A DNA stretch of 6,033 bases from an uncultured Clostridia bacterium (GCA_947167435.1 CAMVIC010000105.1:1-6033), one strand, 5' to 3'. Shown: positions 1-5,554, counted from the first letter of the stretch. Made by a program: numbers and translations. Notes: generated by a model from the sequence alone, not told the origin.

Positions 1-665
1 GGTACTTCTTCGCCTTCGACGGACGGATGGTTTCCGGCGGCTGGGTGCAGCAGGGCAGCGCCCGCTATTACTTCAACGCCGGCGGCGTCATGCAGGTCAG
101 CAGCTGGGTGCAGGAGGGCAGCAGCTGGTACTATCTCAAATCCTCCGGCGCGGCGGTGTGCAGCGCCTGGCAGCAGATCGGCGGCGAGTGGTATTACTTC
201 GGCGCGGACTGGAAGATGCTCACCGGCCGGCAGGAGATCGGCGGCAAGCTCTACTTCTTCACCTCCGGCGGCGCCATGCGCAGCTCCTGCTGGGTGCAGG
301 AGGGCGGCGACTGGTATTATCTGGGCTCCTCCGGCGCCGCGCTGCGCAGCGCCTGGCAGAAGCTGGGCGGCAAGTGGTACTATTTCGGCGCCGACTGCCG
401 CATGCTCACCGGCCGGCAGACAATCGGCGGCAAAACCTACTTCTTTGCCGCAGGCGGCGCCATGTACGCCAGCCAGTGGGTCAAGGACAGCGGCAGCTGG
501 TACTATGTGGACAGCGCCGGCGTGGCCTATACGGAGAAGTGGCTCAAGTCCGGCAGCAGCTGGTACTACTTCGGCAGTGACGGCGTCATGCTCGCCAATA
601 CCAGCCGCACCATCAACGGCAAGAGTTACACCTTCAACGCCTCCGGCGTGTGCACCAACCCGTGA
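1..665 (+). CDS. Cell-wall-binding repeat surface protein, C-terminal fragment
   Basis: The gene enters from the left edge in an open frame (first full codon at base 3) and stops at TGA 663-665, so its true start and any catalytic or signal region lie outside the window. The visible ~220 residues consist entirely of about ten 20-21-residue repeats of the choline-binding/glucan-binding type (CW_binding family). Each has a Trp-Tyr-Tyr-Phe or Tyr-Phe-Phe core followed by a Gly-rich turn, for example WYYFGAD, YYLGSSGAA and YFFTSGGAM. In this family such repeats form a beta-solenoid that holds exported proteins on teichoic-acid choline or on polysaccharide. The ligand here is unknown. The units are ordered in a 62-residue higher-order repeat (two W-type units, then one GRQ-IGGK-type unit), nearly duplicated at nucleotides 226-411 and 412-597. 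The last unit ends in SGVCTNP with no sorting motif or membrane segment, which fits non-covalent wall binding. A cell-wall hydrolase, toxin-like or adhesin N-terminus are all possible. The repeat identification is secure; the function is not. Confidence 0.88.
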   Translation, partial: YFFAFDGRMVSGGWVQQGSARYYFNAGGVMQVSSWVQEGSSWYYLKSSGAAVCSAWQQIGGEWYYFGADWKMLTGRQEIGGKLYFFTSGGAMRSSCWVQEGGDWYYLGSSGAALRSAWQKLGGKWYYFGADCRMLTGRQTIGGKTYFFAAGGAMYASQWVKDSGSWYYVDSAGVAYTEKWLKSGSSWYYFGSDGVMLANTSRTINGKSYTFNASGVCTNP

Positions 666-690
666 TTTAATTTTCAGTTTTCAGTCAAGA

Positions 691-709
691 CCACCCGCAT
701 AGCGGATGG
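691..709 (-). repeat. IS200 right-end subterminal hairpin
   Basis: On the minus strand CCATCCGC-TAT-GCGGGTGG forms an 8-bp stem with one T.G wobble. On the plus strand the same position is an A/C mismatch, so the minus (tnpA-sense) strand folds better. This is the strand IS200/IS605 transposases are known to process. It mirrors the hairpin at the other end. Confidence 0.75.
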
Positions 710-788
710 GCTTGCACAGGCCCTATAAGGGCCTTGGGCTGGCTTAGCCTAAAGGCCCTCGAACGGTCTGCCAACCGCATACATTCAC

Positions 789-816
789 GAGCCGCCGCTA
801 AAGCGGCTCATTTTTT
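789..816 (+). terminator. Rho-independent terminator inside the IS end
   Basis: A GC-rich stem (GAGCCGC at 789-795 with GCGGCTC at 803-809, or the alternative inner stem GCCGC-TAAA-GCGGC) is followed directly by six T residues at 811-816. It points along the plus strand and overlaps the stop codon of tnpA. It would stop read-through from the surface-protein gene and block antisense transcription into tnpA. It may now be the working terminator of that upstream gene. Confidence 0.68.
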
Positions 817-1272
817 GCTCTTTTTATCCGGCTCACCCGTAAACGGGTCAAAGTATTCCCGCAGTCCTATCTGGTCTGTGAGTTGATCTTCCTGCAGCTG
901 GTTTCGGACATATTCTGCTATCTTCTTCTCGTTTCGTCCTACCATATCCACATAGTATCCTTTGCACCTGAAATGTCGATTCCCATACTTGTACTTCAGA
1001 TTCGCATGCCTGTCGAAGATCATCAGGCTGCTCTTCCCCTTCAGATACCCCATTACCTCTGCTACTGATTATTTCGGTGGTATCTCCACATACATGTGTA
1101 TGTGATCTCTGCACGCTGCCGCTTCGAGGATTGTCACGCCTTTCCTGTCGCACAGTGTTCGTAAGATTTCTCCTATGTCCTTCTTTAGCTGCCCGTATAT
1201 TGCCTGTCTGCGATACTTCGGCGTAAACACGATGTGGTACTTGCAATTCGCCCTTGTGTGTGATTTGTATAT
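808..1272 (-). pseudogene. tnpA: IS200-type Y1 transposase TnpA, nonsense-interrupted
   Basis: Read on the minus strand, one continuous frame encodes nearly a full IS200 transposase (~154 residues, the usual family length), with the order HTRANCKYHIVFTPKYRRQ, then RDHIHMYVEIPPK, then VMGYLKGKSSLMIFDRHANL, then a C-terminal tail. The HUH metal-binding motif (His-Ile-His) and the nucleophile-bearing helix (AEYVRNQ, catalytic Tyr) are both present. The frame is broken by TAA at 1071-1069, where homologues have Ile after PPK. This separates the HUH half from the Tyr half. Upstream, the frame meets TAG at 1275-1273 with no ATG, GTG or TTG before the conserved HTRANCKYH segment, so the start also seems lost. 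An ATG at 1053, six codons after the stop, could start only the C-terminal part (81 residues), which would lack the HUH motif and be inactive. The reading frame is the same on both sides of the stop, so this is a nonsense change rather than a frameshift. Family assignment is secure and inactivity is likely. Confidence 0.88.
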
Positions 1273-1298
1273 CTACGTATAGCTTTAAGCTTTTTGTA

Positions 1299-1317
1299 CC
1301 ACTCGCATAGCGAGTGG
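1299..1317 (-). repeat. IS200 left-end subterminal hairpin
   Basis: This is a perfect 8-bp palindromic stem with a 3-base loop (CCACTCGC-ATA-GCGAGTGG on the plus strand). It lies upstream of the tnpA remnant and resembles the right-end hairpin in core and flank. It is the expected TnpA binding structure at the left end. Confidence 0.78.
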
Positions 1318-1329
1318 CTTTTTACAGCA

Positions 1330-1364
1330 AACAACAGGGCCGCCCAGAGGGCGGCCCTGTTGTT
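1330..1364. terminator. Perfect 16-bp stem-loop downstream of the IS
   Basis: Bases 1330-1345 pair perfectly with 1349-1364 around a 3-base AGA loop. The base of the stem is A-rich on the left and ends GTTGTT on the right, giving a terminator-like shape in the plus direction without a long T run. It lies just outside the IS left end, so before the insertion it would have followed the surface-protein stop codon by only a few dozen bases. I infer it was that gene's original terminator. Confidence 0.5.
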
Positions 1365-1410
1365 ATACGCCTTGATTCCATAACCGAGGCGATGAAGCGC
1401 GAGTATATCA

Positions 1411-1442
1411 AATGGAAGCCCGGCGAAGCGACTTCCATTTGA
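1411..1442. repeat. 32-bp dispersed hairpin repeat, copy 1
   Basis: This copy is 30/32 identical to bases 4585-4616, differing only at the two bases 1431-1432 (AC here, GG there). It forms a stem AAATGGAAG (1410-1418) with CTTCCATTT (1432-1440) around a GC-rich loop. It lies 24 bases past the stop codon of the minus-strand LysR gene. No protein or known RNA explains it. Confidence 0.72.
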
Positions 1443-1467
1443 GAGGCTGTTTGCCTCTCGGTTTTTT
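1441..1467 (+). terminator. Rho-independent terminator next to the LysR 3' end
   Basis: A 7-bp stem GAGAGGC (1441-1447) pairs with GCCTCTC (1453-1459) around TGTTT, followed by GG and a six-T run at 1462-1467. The T run lies on the plus strand, so it ends rightward transcription before it enters the LysR gene antisense. The T run overlaps the LysR stop codon. On the minus strand the hairpin has no U tract but could still stabilise the LysR mRNA 3' end. Confidence 0.65.
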
Positions 1468-2332
1468 ATTCTTCCCGCAAGGTCTCGATCAGATACTGCA
1501 GGAAATCCTCCACCGCGGCGGAGTGCTCCTTCCGGTACAGCAGGCCGTATTCCAGCGGCGGCTCGGACACCAGGGGCACCCGCTTGAAGCCCGTCTTCAC
1601 CTCCCGGTACTTGGCCGGGTAGACTCCGTAGCCCGCGCCATCGGCAATGGCGTACATCAGCTGGTCCATGTTGTGATAGAAGCCCAGCTCGATCCCCGCC
1701 TTCTTCAGCCGCCGCAGGCTGGGCACCTGAAAGCGGCTGTTCTTATACTCCTCGATCAGCAGCTGCCGCTGCCCCCGCAGGTCCCCCAGCGTCAGCGTCT
1801 CCTTCTCTGCCAGCGGCGAATACTGGCTCACCAGTACATAGTAGGGGCAGCGCCCCAGGGAGGCGAACGCAAAGTCCGGGAATTCCTCTTCCCCGTAGCG
1901 GTAATGGAGCAGGATGTCATAAGGCGCGGCGCCGCTCTCCTCCACGATGGCGTCCTGCACCACGTCTACAATGGTGTCCGGGTATCGGGCCCGGTAGCGG
2001 TGTATGGCGGCAAAGATATCGTAGTTGTCCGGATAGCGGGTAAAGCCCAGGCGGATTACCGTCTCCGGCAGGGAGACGGCGTGGCGGAAATGCTGCAGCG
2101 CCTGGCGGTAATTCTCCAGGATGCCGCAGGCGTCCTCATAAAACAGGCGGCCCGCCCGGCTGACCTCCACGCCCCGCTTACTGCGCAGAAAGAGCTTTTC
2201 CTCCAGTTCCTCCTCCAGATTGGTGATCTGATAGGTGATGGTGGGCTGGGTCACATGCAGGGCGGAGGCCACCTCCGCAAAGCTCCCCTTCTCCACGGCC
2301 AGTACGAAACATTCCAGTTGAAAAAAGTTCAT
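1466..2332 (-). CDS. LysR-type transcriptional regulator
   Basis: This 288-residue protein has the usual LysR length and layout. Residues 3-62 form the winged helix-turn-helix, with the family signature around LECFVLAVEKGSFAEVASAL and the recognition helix HVTQPTITYQITNLEEELE, then LFLRSKRGVEVSRAG. A linker helix follows to about residue 90. The rest is the periplasmic-binding-protein-like effector domain (VIRLGFTRYPDNYDIF and onward). The start is ATG 2332-2330, with AGAGGAG six bases upstream. The open frame runs 117 codons further 5', through the AT-rich intergenic region and into the reductase gene, but that extension is non-coding in character. The gene is divergent from the exported flavin reductase, the classic arrangement in which a LysR protein activates its neighbour in response to a substrate-related ligand and often represses itself. 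The ligand cannot be read from sequence. A perfect inverted repeat at 2446-2478 is a likely binding site. Confidence 0.93.
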   Translation of the reverse strand: MNFFQLECFVLAVEKGSFAEVASALHVTQPTITYQITNLEEELEEKLFLRSKRGVEVSRAGRLFYEDACGILENYRQALQHFRHAVSLPETVIRLGFTRYPDNYDIFAAIHRYRARYPDTIVDVVQDAIVEESGAAPYDILLHYRYGEEEFPDFAFASLGRCPYYVLVSQYSPLAEKETLTLGDLRGQRQLLIEEYKNSRFQVPSLRRLKKAGIELGFYHNMDQLMYAIADGAGYGVYPAKYREVKTGFKRVPLVSEPPLEYGLLYRKEHSAAVEDFLQYLIETLREE

Positions 2333-2405
2333 CCCGCACTCCTCTCTGCGCTGCTGCGCGCTCTGCGGCGGACGATCTCTGTTTTCGATTGACACCCTAA
2401 TATTG

Positions 2406-2411
2406 ATTGTA
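2406..2411 (-). promoter_or_regulatory. Possible -10 box for the LysR gene
   Basis: TACAAT on the minus strand lies about 74 bases before the LysR ATG. No convincing -35 is seen 16-18 bases upstream (TGGTTT is the nearest), so this would be a weak promoter or one that depends on an activator. It is a tentative call. Confidence 0.35.
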
Positions 2412-2445
2412 TCACATCTCACATCGGTAAACCATATATTGTTAT

Positions 2446-2478
2446 AAAGTTTTTTAAAGTGTCGCGATAAAAAACTTT
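2446..2478. promoter_or_regulatory. Perfect 11-bp inverted repeat, candidate LysR operator
   Basis: AAAGTTTTTTA (2446-2456) and TAAAAAACTTT (2468-2478) are exact reverse complements separated by 11 bases. The dyad centre (2462) lies about 54 bases upstream of the predicted reductase transcription start and ends four bases before its -35 box. LysR-family activators usually bind dyads in the -50 to -65 zone. It is also upstream of the LysR promoter region, so one site could serve both genes. The repeat is seen directly; its use by this LysR is inferred. Confidence 0.6.
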
Positions 2479-2481
2479 GAA

Positions 2482-2509
2482 TTGACAACATTTTAGCCAT
2501 AATTATAAT
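2482..2509 (+). promoter_or_regulatory. Sigma-A-type promoter of the flavin reductase gene
   Basis: TTGACA (2482-2487) and TATAAT (2504-2509) are both perfect consensus hexamers, separated by 16 bases, one short of the optimum 17. The start point would be near 2515-2517, giving an ~85-base leader before the ATG. Such a strong promoter with a dyad abutting the -35 could suit repression as well as activation. Confidence 0.78.
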
Positions 2510-2600
2510 AAAAACACCCCCGAGTTTCGAGAAAGCCGGTGTTTTCCCCACCATTTGCGGATAAAAGCCGGGCAAAAACCATCTGATTGAGGAGGAAACT

Positions 2601-4430
2601 ATGAGAAACATTTCCCGCCGCGATTTCATGAAGGGTTCCGCCGCCCTGCTGGGCGCGTCCCTTGTCGGCTCTCTGGGCGTCACCGCCTTTGCCGAAGCCG
2701 AGAACGACAGCTATGAGATTCCCGACCACCCCGTAGACGGCAAGTATGTGACCCGGGCCATCGGCCACGAGAGCTGGGTCTATGTCTGCACCACTCTGAA
2801 GGACGGACAGATCGCCGCCTGTGAGGTCGTGCGCAGCAACGAGACCGTGGGCATTGGCAACTACGCCTGCGCCCGGATCCCCGCCGCCATCGTTGCCCAT
2901 CAGAGCATCAACGTGCCCAACGTGCGCGGCTGCTCCACCACCTGCCGGGCCATCAAGGCCGCCGTCAAGGAAGCCCTGGAGCGGGCCGGCTACAACGTGG
3001 ACGATTTCAGCGCCGCCATCGAGCGGGAGATGACCAACGAGACCGTGGAGCGCGCGTGCGACGTGATTGTCTGCGGCGCCGGCACCTCCGGTCTGTTCGC
3101 GGCCACCCGCCTGGCCGAAAAGGGCCTGAACGTGATCGTGGTGGAAAAGCGGGACATCCCCGGCGGCTCCATGGCCATGACCTACAGCGGCGTGCTCACC
3201 ACCGGCAGCCGCCGCCAGTTCGCTTACGACGTGAACGGCACCCTGAAGGGCACCGCCTCCGGCGACCTGGACATGCAGATCGAGACCCTGAAGGGGCAGG
3301 TCATCAACCCCGAACGCTTCACCGAGGAGATGCCCTTCTGCCGTACCATGTACCAGAACTCCACCGAGATGTCCGACTGGCTGAGCGATATCGGCGTGGG
3401 CTTCCGCACCATGGGCAACTTTGAGGGCGAGGCTTCCTTCGGCTCCGGCCTGTCTCTGGCCCCCGGCATGTACATGGGCGGCGTGGGCTACGCCATGATG
3501 AACCTGGCCAACCGCATCGCCATGTTTGAAAACGCCGAGATCCTCTACGCCACCACCGTCACCGATCTGATCCAGGACGAGAGCGGCCGGGTCGTGGGCG
3601 TGCACGCCAAGGGCGAGAACGGCAACCAGTACACCCTCACCGCCAAGGCCGTCTGCCTGACCACCGGCGGCTTTGCCCGCAACCGGGACATGATCGCCGA
3701 ATACAACCCCGAGCATGTGGGCCAGTTCTTCAACTGCGCCTCCGCCTCCGAGGGCGACGGCATCCGCATGGGTCTGGAAGTCGGTAGCGCCGTGGACGTG
3801 ATCGACACGGAGCTCCCCGCCTACCTGTCCAGCAAGAAGAGAATGTTCGAGTTGGCCTTCCTGGGCGCCATCAACGGCTTTGTGAACACCAGTCTGATCT
3901 TTGTCAACACCAACGGCGACAACCTGGGCAGCTGCGTCAGCCACGTCAACTGCTCCAACACCAAGCTGAACCCGGACAACGGCGACCGCTTCTTCTGCGT
4001 GTTCGACGAGCTGACCGCGCAGGCCATGCACAAGAGCCAGGCCCTGGGCTTTGACACCTACGCCGCCATGTTTGAGTGCGGCGACGCCGTGCATTACGAC
4101 AGCGTGGAGGAGATCGTGGAGCAGTACAATCTGCCCAACCTGCCCGCCTCCATTGAGGCCTACAACGAGAAGGGCAACCTGGAGACCCGGGACGGCCTGT
4201 GGATCCTGGAGGTCACCCCCACCTTCTACCTGACCACCTCCGGCCTCATGTCCGACGTGAACTGCCACATCCTCACCGCGGACGGCGAGGTGATCCCCGG
4301 CCTCTACGGCGCGGGCGACGTGACCGGCTCCATGGAAAAGCGCGACGGCCTGCGTTACAGCTACGGCTTTGACGCCGCTGCCTCCTTCGGCTTCCACCTG
4401 GGCGAGGTCCTGGGCGAAGAGCTGGCCTGA
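2601..4430 (+). CDS. Tat-exported FAD/FMN-dependent reductase (flavocytochrome c / urocanate reductase superfamily)
   Basis: This is a 609-residue flavoprotein. Its start at 2601 follows AGGAGG (2590-2595) by five bases. Residues 1-31 form a twin-arginine signal (SRRDFMK at 5-11, a hydrophobic stretch, then TAFA before the likely cleavage), so it should be exported folded with its cofactor. Residues ~46-130 match the FMN_bind domain (DGKYVTRAIG, NETVGIGNYA, then CRAIKAAVKEAL). At the flavinylation motif, where the family has SGATxTS, this protein has RGCSTTC (109-115), leaving Ser112 as the only residue aligned with the usual Thr/Ser acceptor. Residues ~153-609 are the FAD_binding_2 domain: GAGTSG (159-164), Glu182 at the end of the second strand, and GLYGAGDV (567-574). 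Known relatives such as fumarate reductase Fcc3 and urocanate reductase UrdA reduce an activated C=C bond with electrons from the membrane. Here the family's HTxGG becomes LTTSG (544-548) and the NRLGGN segment becomes DGLRYSYG (582-589), so the substrate probably differs. No heme CxxCH motif is present. The divergent LysR and strong promoter suggest inducible expression. A steroid-type dehydrogenase role is a weaker alternative. Confidence 0.9.
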   Translation: MRNISRRDFMKGSAALLGASLVGSLGVTAFAEAENDSYEIPDHPVDGKYVTRAIGHESWVYVCTTLKDGQIAACEVVRSNETVGIGNYACARIPAAIVAHQSINVPNVRGCSTTCRAIKAAVKEALERAGYNVDDFSAAIEREMTNETVERACDVIVCGAGTSGLFAATRLAEKGLNVIVVEKRDIPGGSMAMTYSGVLTTGSRRQFAYDVNGTLKGTASGDLDMQIETLKGQVINPERFTEEMPFCRTMYQNSTEMSDWLSDIGVGFRTMGNFEGEASFGSGLSLAPGMYMGGVGYAMMNLANRIAMFENAEILYATTVTDLIQDESGRVVGVHAKGENGNQYTLTAKAVCLTTGGFARNRDMIAEYNPEHVGQFFNCASASEGDGIRMGLEVGSAVDVIDTELPAYLSSKKRMFELAFLGAINGFVNTSLIFVNTNGDNLGSCVSHVNCSNTKLNPDNGDRFFCVFDELTAQAMHKSQALGFDTYAAMFECGDAVHYDSVEEIVEQYNLPNLPASIEAYNEKGNLETRDGLWILEVTPTFYLTTSGLMSDVNCHILTADGEVIPGLYGAGDVTGSMEKRDGLRYSYGFDAAASFGFHLGEVLGEELA

Positions 4431-4437
4431 TCTTTAT

Positions 4438-4470
4438 AAAAGGGCTGTGATCCGAGATCACAGCCCTTTT
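4438..4470 (+). terminator. Rho-independent terminator of the flavin reductase gene
   Basis: A perfect 15-bp stem (4438-4452 with 4456-4470, CGA loop) begins seven bases after the reductase stop codon. Its arms end in AAAA and TTTT, so it could act in both directions, although the T run is only four bases long. It shows that the reductase is the last, and apparently only, gene of its transcript. Confidence 0.8.
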
Positions 4471-4509
4471 GGGTGTCCATTTTCAGCAGGCGCTGATCCC
4501 TGAAAATAC

Positions 4510-4544
4510 AGAAGAGACTGTGAACGGTGTTCACAGTCTCTTCT
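4510..4544. terminator. Perfect 16-bp stem-loop in the convergent intergenic region
   Basis: Bases 4510-4525 pair perfectly with 4529-4544 around GGT. There is no strong T run on either side; TGTATTTT follows on the minus strand. It probably terminates the converging DegV transcript or backs up the reductase terminator. An unrelated structural role cannot be excluded. Confidence 0.5.
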
Positions 4545-4584
4545 CACTTTGCAGACATAGTTCCTGTATCATGGCGCGCTTCCC

Positions 4585-4616
4585 AATGGAAGCCCGGCGA
4601 AGCGGGTTCCATTTGA
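4585..4616. repeat. 32-bp dispersed hairpin repeat, copy 2
   Basis: This is the second copy of the repeat at 1411-1442, with two substitutions. Here the outer stem AATGGAA/TTCCATT can be extended by CCCG pairing with CGGG around a bulged G. It lies one base past the DegV stop codon, in the same orientation relative to the gene as copy 1 has to LysR. Confidence 0.72.
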
Positions 4617-4617
4617 T

Positions 4618-5505
4618 TTATATGGAATTGGTGCTGCGCACGCTGCTGTTGCTCTCGAAGAACAGGGCCAGAGCGCCGGGCCCAACGTGGGAGCCGGTCA
4701 CCGGCTCATACTCCACGGTCAGAATGGACTTGGGCGGCCGGCTGCGGCGCAGAAGCTCGGCCAGATACTCCGCGTCTTCCCGGCAGCCCGCCTGGGCGAT
4801 GCCCACGATCTGCTGCTCCGGATTCACCGCCAGCTTGTCATAGGCCCGGGCCAGGGCCTCGATGGAGCGTTTGCGCCCCCGAACCTTGGCAAAGGCCACG
4901 ATTTTGCCCTCTTCATTGCCCTTGAGCAGGGGCTTGATGTTCAGCACCGTGCCCACGATGGCGGAGAGATTGGAAAGTCTCCCGCCCCGGCGCAGGTGCA
5001 TCAGGTCGTCCACGGTGAAAACGTTGAACATCCGTTTGACCAGGTCCCGCAGCTGTACCGCCGCCTCCCAGGCATCCAGACCCCGGTCCCTCAGCTCCGC
5101 CGCCCTCACGGCCACCAGGCCCTCGCCCAGGGAGGCGCCCAGCGTATCTATGATTTCGATGCGCCGGTCCGGATACTTCTCCAGCAGCATATTGGCCCCG
5201 ATATGGGCCGAGTTGCAGGAGCCGCTGATGCCGGAGGACATGCACACGAACACCACGTCCAGGCCGTCCTTCAGCCAGGGCTCAAAAAACTCCATATATT
5301 TCTGGGGGGAAATCTGGGAGGTGGTCACCTCCAGGCCTTCCGCGATCCGGGCGTAAAACGCGTCCCCGTCGAAGCTGTCGCTGTCCAGGCAGGTGTATTC
5401 TTTCCCGTCGATGAAGTACGGAAACGGGATCACCTTCAGATTGCAGTCCCAAACCACCCGGTTCGGCAGATTGCCTGAGGTATCCGTCAAAACCACAAAG
5501 CTCAT
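4618..5505 (-). CDS. DegV family fatty-acid-binding protein (FakB-like)
   Basis: This 295-residue protein has the standard length for the DegV/FakB family, which binds one fatty acid. In the best-studied members it presents that fatty acid to the kinase FakA for phosphorylation and entry into phospholipid synthesis. Motifs appear in family order: LTDTSGNLP at the N-terminus (6-14), TSQISP (62-67) as the Ser/Thr pocket loop, SSGISGSCNSA (90-100), DTLGASLGEGL, VDDLMHLRRGGRLS, VLNIKPLL, GRKRSIEAL, and SHVGPGALALFF near the C-terminus with His273 and Gly-Pro-Gly. No signal peptide or membrane segment is seen, so it should be cytoplasmic. The start ATG at 5505 has AGGAG about seven bases upstream. 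No fakA-like kinase gene is nearby. The gene has its own promoter and is separated from the upstream peptidase gene by a strong terminator, so it seems to be monocistronic. The lipid specificity cannot be told by eye. Confidence 0.93.
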   Translation of the reverse strand: MSFVVLTDTSGNLPNRVVWDCNLKVIPFPYFIDGKEYTCLDSDSFDGDAFYARIAEGLEVTTSQISPQKYMEFFEPWLKDGLDVVFVCMSSGISGSCNSAHIGANMLLEKYPDRRIEIIDTLGASLGEGLVAVRAAELRDRGLDAWEAAVQLRDLVKRMFNVFTVDDLMHLRRGGRLSNLSAIVGTVLNIKPLLKGNEEGKIVAFAKVRGRKRSIEALARAYDKLAVNPEQQIVGIAQAGCREDAEYLAELLRRSRPPKSILTVEYEPVTGSHVGPGALALFFESNSSVRSTNSI

Positions 5506-5554
5506 GTTGCGCTCCTGTTTCCGCGCGACCCAGGTGCCGCGCTGTTTTGAACAT

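Larger units (their letters stand above)
685..1325 (-). mobile_element. IS200-type insertion sequence (IS200/IS605 family), decayed
   Basis: The element is defined by a Y1/HUH transposase remnant on the minus strand between two matching subterminal hairpins. The left end (relative to tnpA) has a perfect 8-bp stem with a 3-base loop at 1299-1317. The right end has a related stem at 691-709. Both share the core CGC-TAT-GCG in the minus orientation and are preceded by AAGCC, as expected for the imperfect palindromes that TnpA recognises on single-stranded DNA. There are no terminal inverted repeats and no target duplication, as is normal for this family. The exact tips cannot be fixed by eye, so the boundaries are good to about 10-15 bases. 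No tnpB is present. The element sits 20-odd bases after the stop of the surface-protein gene. Because its transposase is broken, any movement would depend on a TnpA supplied by another copy. Confidence 0.8.

Noticed and set aside
848..1246. A 132-codon minus-strand frame within the IS
   Set aside because: It is out of frame with the transposase motifs and gives a sequence with no similarity to TnpA. The true frame shows HUH and Tyr motifs with one stop.
1330..1442. Possible CRISPR-like or riboswitch structure from clustered palindromes after the IS
   Set aside because: The palindromes differ in sequence, there is no regular spacing, and no known riboswitch core is seen. They are better explained as terminators and a dispersed repeat.
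1393..1443. A 16-codon plus-strand mini-ORF (MKREYIKWKPG...) covering the repeat hairpin
   Set aside because: No proper ribosome binding site or conservation signal is visible, and its codons are mostly the 32-bp repeat. The second repeat copy is read in a different frame.
1412..2392. A 326-codon plus-strand frame opposite the LysR gene
   Set aside because: It is an antisense shadow of the LysR coding region, with low-complexity Leu/Gln/His-rich composition and no ribosome site. It begins inside the 32-bp hairpin repeat.
2333..2683. N-terminal extension of the LysR protein (405-residue version)
   Set aside because: It would run through the AT-rich promoter region and into the start of the divergent gene, and it lies outside the LysR fold. 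The ATG at 2332 has a good ribosome site and gives the normal 288-residue length.
2493..4397. A 634-codon open frame on the minus strand opposite the flavin reductase
   Set aside because: Its translation is dominated by Gly, Ala, Val and His with no recognisable domain. It is the expected stop-free shadow of a GC-rich gene with strong third-position bias. The sense strand encodes a clear two-domain flavoprotein with promoter, ribosome site and terminator.
4687..5478. A 263-codon plus-strand frame opposite the DegV gene
   Set aside because: It is a shadow of the DegV coding strand. It has no domain, and the minus-strand reading shows all DegV motifs in order.
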